Source of the DNA: Limnoperna fortunei
Taxonomy: Eukaryota > Mollusca > Bivalvia > Mytilida > Modiolidae
NCBI GenBank assembly: GCA_944474755.1
Contig: OX104112.1
Span: 83,093,756 to 83,157,755, forward strand
Length of the DNA: 64,000 nucleotides
Direction: 5' to 3'
The position numbers were made by a program, and so were the translations under genes. The notes under the pieces were generated by a model that made no database searches, was not told where the DNA came from, and saw nothing but the letters and a program-made list of their open reading frames with translations. This document shows, piece by piece, positions 59,101-64,000 of this stretch (position 1 is its first letter; the number at the start of each line of letters is the position of its first letter).

Positions 59101-60640
59101 ATTGTTTAGCTCATCAGTTTAATCATTGTATTTTATAATACCATCCCTCATATGCAGCTTTAATCCAGTCTTATATCTTGTCAAAGGATGATGTTTGAAA
59201 AAAATGAAAAAAGTTTATTCATAAGTAACTGTGTTTAGTCATTACATTACTTATTTTGTCATCAATAGTACAAAATCTAACAATAAAAGCACTGAAGAAG
59301 AAATCTGTCAAATGCTTAATTCTTTAGTTAAATGACACCATAAAAGGCGTGGTTGAAGGAGGATCGTCCAGCTGACTATCGACATTTTAATGTAAACAAA
59401 TAGTCCTTAATTTGTTTACGCAAACGGTTGCGGGCAACTTTCTCTATAGAATGAAAATGATTTGACGACTGAGAGACGCTACTTTCCCCGCATTCAGTCG
59501 CCCAAAACACTACAGCACCCACCCAAAATTAGAAACAATTTACCCGTGGTCCGATTCAACGAAATTTCGTATGGAGGAAGATTTTAGTATTTCAAGTGAA
59601 ACGCTACCTTTGAATTTTTTTCCGACGCGGTGTTTTAAAATCACTGCTAAACATTTTCAACGTTATTCGATCTTGATAAAATTTAACGTTCTCCGTTTGC
59701 AACAAAATTTGGTGAGCAGGCCGGAGTGGAACTCTACATTCCGAATTTTGACTGTGCCATTCAAAATGGCGGCCTAAAACGCGTCAAATGTTCTACGTTA
59801 TTCGCTATTGATGACATTTGACGTGGTCAGATTGCAACACAATTTAGTGTAGAGGTAGATCTGTTTCCCCAGTGGAACTCTACAGTTAGAATGTTTTAAT
59901 AATCGATACCGAGAGATAGTTCATTACATATTTTTATCAAAGATTTTAAAAATTGCGCTTTCTAGCAAAAAGAATACAACACTATGGTTATTCAGAATAT
60001 TTTGCAATTAGAACCACATTAAAGCTGAACGTTAAAAATAGAAGTGTTAACTGGACTAAATATACTCATTTGTAGTCGCTCAAAGTGTGAAATTATTTTT
60101 CTGTTCCACCGCCTAACAACTGTTATCTTGACGGTTTTAAGCAATGTACGAGGGATTGTTTAACATCTATAAAATAGCAATATAAATTTAAGTAAATTTA
60201 ATGTATTCAGCATTAAATTCCTTTATCGAAGGAAGACTGACTAGTATAGTTGTTGGCTGTTGTTGCTTTCGCTCTAGTATTCCTTAAACACATGATTGGT
60301 GATTGGTTAAACCTGTCTTAAAATAGAAAAACCAAATCGAGGTTCGGTCTTTTTGAAAATCGTCTGCAAGGAGGTGACAGGAAAAATGTCGGTTTGGCAA
60401 TCTAAATTTTTTAATCCTTATTAATCTTCCATTCAACAACACTTTTTTGGAAGAAAAAATTGTTTAATTATCTTCCAAACCCAGAAATCTCGAAAAATGT
60501 TATTTGGTTTCAGGATGGTTTAACAATTTCTTTAATTTTAGCACAACGGGAAGCATCGTGGAGCTCCCGACATTTTATCAATATCTTGTAATTCTAGTTT
60601 CATATTTCCCCTAAACAATAATAATAATAATAATGTTATG
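59101..60640. other. Spacer with a short tandem repeat
   Basis: 59575-59890 has two units of about 130 bp with 'cgttattcg.t.ttgat' and 'cagtggaactctaca' / 'ggagtggaactctacatt'. The rest is AT-rich with nothing recognised, apart from an AAT microsatellite at 60618-60634. Confidence 0.45.
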
Positions 60641-61502
60641 TTATGGACATATTAATACGAGTAAAGCATTTCTATTTAAATAAAAATAGGAATAAATCCC
60701 TGCTCCCTCCTATCACGGTCACAGCTTTTTTTGACAGTAAACCAATTGATAAAAGTGGTAAACTTCTTGAATACGTGTCAAGAATCTGGATTAAAAATAC
60801 TAAATGGTAGAACAATTGGAGATTTATTAGGAAAATACACCTTTGTGTTACATATAATGGATGTAGTGTTGTGGATTATATTATTGTTTCTAATGATATA
60901 TTTTTGCTGATTTTACGGTACATGATTTCACTTCTTTATGAAACCATTGTATGTTAGTTATTCATTGTTAACAAATTTTCATGTAAAGAGCAGCTTTCAA
61001 AATTCATTGGAACCACTTCCATGTAAATTTATATCGACAAAAGAATCGGTCTAACTGTATTCCCAGAATATAAATAGCATTGAAAGTAAACAAAAACTTG
61101 ATACATTTATGACAACTAAATTTAATGACATTAATTTGTCTACTGATTCCTTAACCACAATTTTACAAGAAAATGCAAAAAAAAAATCAGCTAAAATTGT
61201 TAAACCCCTAGCAACATTAAAAAAATAATAATAATAATAATAAAATAAAATATATATATATATAAATAATATAATAATAAAACTAGACACTGGTTCTCAG
61301 ATCCATGTAAAGATCTCAGGAACACAGAAAAAATTATGAAAAACTTGTAAATAGATTTCCTGGAAAAGATTAATATAGGAAAAATTCTATTCATTTAGAT
61401 GAAAATACAGACATCTTTGCAAATTTGAAGAAAAGTCATATAAAACAAAATTTGTTCTGAATTAAGTAACAACTGTGCTAAGATCCAAATGTATTTTGGA
61501 AC

Positions 61503-62099
61503 ATGATAAATAAACTTGAAAGGGAATCAGCTGGTCAAATTGGAGACACTGATATTCCAAAGGAAGAATTCATATCATTTTACAAAAAACTAAATAAAGC
61601 TGACACTGCATATAGTAATAAACAACAAAATATCACTCAGGAATTTGAGACCCTAAAATCAAATATTAACTTCTCAGTCTCGGGTGAGTCAAACAATGAA
61701 ATCGCCTGTGAGGAGATGATAAAAGCAATTAAATTACTTAAAAATGGTAAAAGTGCATCATCAGACCTCATCTCTAATGAAATGCTGAAGAATAGTACCA
61801 CAGCATTAATTAAACCACTCTGTAAACTTTTTAAATTTTTTTCACATGGTATCTTCCCTAAATCTTGGAATGAAAACTATTTAGTTTTATTACATAAAAA
61901 AGGTAATAGATTTGACCCTAATAATTATAGGGGAATATCTATCAGCTCAAGCTTAGGAAAATTATTTAATAAGATTATATACAATCTACTTTTGGAATTT
62001 ATGAATAATCACTTTCTAATAAGTAAGAACCAAATAGGATTTAAAGAGAAGTGCAGGACTTCTGATCACATTTTTACTCTTAAAAACTATCACAGATAA
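61503..62099 (+). pseudogene. LINE ORF2, fingers of reverse transcriptase
   Basis: 198 codons: linker with 'PKEEFISFYKKLN', then 'AIKLLKNGKSASSDLISNEM' (usual 'K.GKA.G.D.I..E'), 'GIFPKSWNENYLVLLHKKGN', 'NNYRGISISSSLGKLFNKII' and 'ISKNQIGFKEKCRTSDHIFT'. These are RT blocks 0-2 in the expected order. The frame ends just before the catalytic 'FTDLRKAFDTV' block, which follows at 62130 in another frame. Confidence 0.9.
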
Positions 62100-62129
62100 C
62101 TATAAAATGAAAAATCAAAGTGTTTGCAG

Positions 62130-62814
62130 CCTTCACTGACCTAAGAAAAGCCTTTGACACAGTGTGGAGAATCGGTTTTTATTTATAAACTGCTAAAACA
62201 TAACACTCCTAATGAAATATTTAAAATTATATACTCCATGTATACTGATACTATGTAAAATTAAATTTTCAAATGATCTAAGTGAGCCATTTATATCTGA
62301 AAGAGGTGTTAAACAAGGTGATGTTTGGAGTCCTCTTCTCCTTAACTTTTTTATAGATGATATAAAAAAAAAAAAAAAAAAAATGGAAAACAACATATAT
62401 TACCCAGTGGTCTTGTGTGGTATTAGAGTAAGCATTCTTCTTTATGCTGATGATATTGTACTAATATCTCAGAGTAAGGAAGGGTTGCAAAACTGTCTCA
62501 TTGCCATGCAGGGATACTGTTCAATATGGCATTTACATGTAAATACTGATAAATCCAAAGTAGTAGTATTTAATTCGAATGGTAAAACCTTTTTAAACCA
62601 ATTAATATATCTAGAAACAGTATCTCAGTACTGTTATCTAGGCATTTTAATAAAATGTAATGGCAACTTTAATCTAGCTATTAACACATTGATGGAAAAA
62701 GCCAAAGAGCATATTTTGAAAATTAAAAAGCTAATTGGATTAAATAACCCTTGCCAATTATTAGAAAAACTCTTTGATACACTAATTTTACCCATTATCA
62801 CATACTGCAGTTAA
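62130..62814 (+). pseudogene. LINE ORF2, palm and thumb of reverse transcriptase
   Basis: First catalytic block at 62130 ('FTDLRKAFDTVW', broken after). The open frame 62212-62814 contains 'ERGVKQGDVWSPLLLNFFID', the active site 'ILLYADDIVLIS', 'WHLHVNTDKSKVVVFN' and 'YCYLGILI'. After 'FFIDDI' there is a run of 20 adenines (62364-62383) that adds Lys residues not expected in this block, yet it keeps the frame. Confidence 0.9.
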
Positions 62815-63218
62815 TTATGGGGTATTTTCTCCAACTTTAAAGATACTGAACCATTTTAAAAATTACATCTTAATTTATAAAAGAAATTCTAGGTGTACAT
62901 TGCAAAGCTACTAATGATGCATGTCGAGCTGAACTATGTCGACTTCCCTTAAAAAGTAAAATTCTGTACTCAAGCATCAAATATCTAGAATGTTATTGAC
63001 TCGGAAAATTCTTTAGTAAAAACTAATTTTGAAAATTCTGTTCACTCAACCAATTGGTTTATCAAACTGAAAACAGTGTTCAATAATTTAGGTTTTTCAT
63101 GATTTAAGCTCACTTAAACAATACTTAAATCAAATAAAAATTAGATTAAATGATCAAAATCTCCAAAATCAAAATACACTTATAGACACATCTCCAGTAC
63201 TAGAATTTTTCAAAATTT

Positions 63219-63479
63219 TTGTTTTTAAATGAGATGCAGACCTCGCTATTTAGATATCTTAAAGAAAGTAAAGACAGGGCTGCTCTTTGTAAAATGCGTT
63301 TCAGTGCTCATAATCTAATGATAGGAAAGGGAAGATACAAAAAACTAAATAGAAAAGATGGAAACTGTCTAGTTTGCAATGCAGGAGAAATTGAAAATGA
63401 AGAACACTTTCTGTTGCATTGCAAACATTATAAGCTGATAAGAAGTTTAATCCCAAATCTTTTAACAAATCCCTATTAA
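63219..63479 (+). pseudogene. LINE ORF2, C-terminal zinc knuckle
   Basis: 'KMRFSAHNLMIGKGRY' and a Cys-x2-Cys...His-x4-Cys knuckle ('CLVCNAGEIENEEHFLLHC'). Ends at 63479. Stops separate it from the RT part. Confidence 0.85.
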
Positions 63480-63755
63480 TGCTTTTTGTTGAATAGCAAA
63501 TCTGAATTTTGTCTAAAACTTACTGCTACATTTATTTTAGAATGCTTTGAATTAAGAAGAAGTTGTATCATATAAAACGTAATTTTAATTGGTTATATCA
63601 TCTGTATACTATATAATATAATATAATATAATAATAAATACAATTAATGTAAAGAATTGTATTACATTTGTATAACACACTTTGTATTGATCCTTTAAAT
63701 TGTGCTGTACCATGAGTTTGTGCTAGTAAATATTTGTATTCGTATTTGTATTTTG

Positions 63756-64000
63756 TCCACATTTTCTTTTAACATATGTTATTGTTCTGTATTCACAGGA
63801 ATGAATACACCTTAATTTTCTGCAACCATTTATGTTAATAAAGGCACCAGTCATACCGGACCCACCTTAACTAAGACTGGTTACAAAATTTATTGAACTA
63901 CCGGCATCAGTTTCATTTTACATTTCTTTTATGGTAACCGTTGTTTTTGCAACAATTTATGATATGACCAGTTAAAATAAATGAATTTCATGTATCTCCG
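63756..64000. other. Right edge, nothing recognised
   Basis: AT-rich sequence beyond the LINE tail. A 'ctgtattcacag' stretch (63787) looks like a splice acceptor, but no coding frame follows that I can support. Confidence 0.3.

Larger units (their letters stand above)
60650..63755 (+). mobile_element. Jockey/CR1-like LINE, recently inactivated
   Basis: In order on the + strand: the end of an endonuclease domain ('LNGRTIGDLLGKYTF' at about 60800, then 'SVVDYIIVSND' in another frame), an RT-bearing stretch (61503-62814), the region after RT (62815-63200, with stops), and the C-terminal zinc knuckle (63219-63479). The 3' end is a short UTR finishing in 'tatttgtattcgtatttgta' near 63753, the kind of short-repeat tail these LINEs carry. 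Clade placement is by eye. Confidence 0.8.

Noticed and set aside
60650..63755. Active LINE
   Set aside because: Stops and frame changes separate endonuclease, RT and zinc knuckle, so this copy cannot make a full ORF2 protein.

Overview
The window looks like AT-rich nuclear DNA from an invertebrate, most likely a bivalve mollusc. It holds spliced eukaryotic exons with GT/AG borders and several kinds of eukaryotic transposon. Its tRNA-headed SINEs end in a 'gctgaaa...ggcgttaaac' tail of the kind common in molluscs, and three elements carry a 157-bp internal satellite. The mollusc call is inference from repeat style; I cannot name a species. There are no bacterial-type operons, rRNA genes or CRISPR arrays. 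About 1.1 kb of the 64 kb is convincing host coding sequence.

The one well supported host gene is an M28 family zinc peptidase on the + strand: seven exons from 36426 to 48834, all phases consistent, stop codon found, 5' exon(s) not found. All five expected zinc ligands and the catalytic Asp and Glu are present. The intron between exons 3 and 4 is 8.5 kb, and almost all of it is a minisatellite of about 300 copies of a 24-bp unit (38010-45785). Most units contain the GATA-factor core TGATAAG. The long ORFs in this stretch arise only because 24 is divisible by three.

The locus seems to have grown by serial duplication in one orientation. Segment 1 (about 18-15489) holds a second, very similar copy of M28 exon 1 at 6560-6753. 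Segment 2 (16217-21430) repeats pieces of segment 1 in the same order but has lost the exon. Segment 3 (28668-37022 and onward) carries the intact gene. A decayed fourth piece at 57236-59100 holds a wrecked copy of exon 6 that lacks the zinc-binding His.

Transposons fill the rest. 21969-27518 (-) is a Ty3/gypsy LTR retrotransposon with nearly identical LTRs but deleted gag-pol. 12824-13257 and 19240-19740 are MULE-type transposase relics in paired duplicate segments. A 531-bp SINE-like insertion at 13932-14462 has its empty site preserved in the paralogue. 33689-36245 is a Tc1/mariner element with perfect TA flanks and other repeats nested inside. 60650-63755 is a LINE with EN, RT and a C-terminal zinc knuckle, and four or five further LINE fragments lie elsewhere. 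There are also several foldback or TIR elements (20663-21431, 29438-29516, 32079-32221, 32701-33111, 49663-50142). At 51156-56458 three hairpin-ended elements bearing 157-bp satellite monomers sit in ATT microsatellite DNA.
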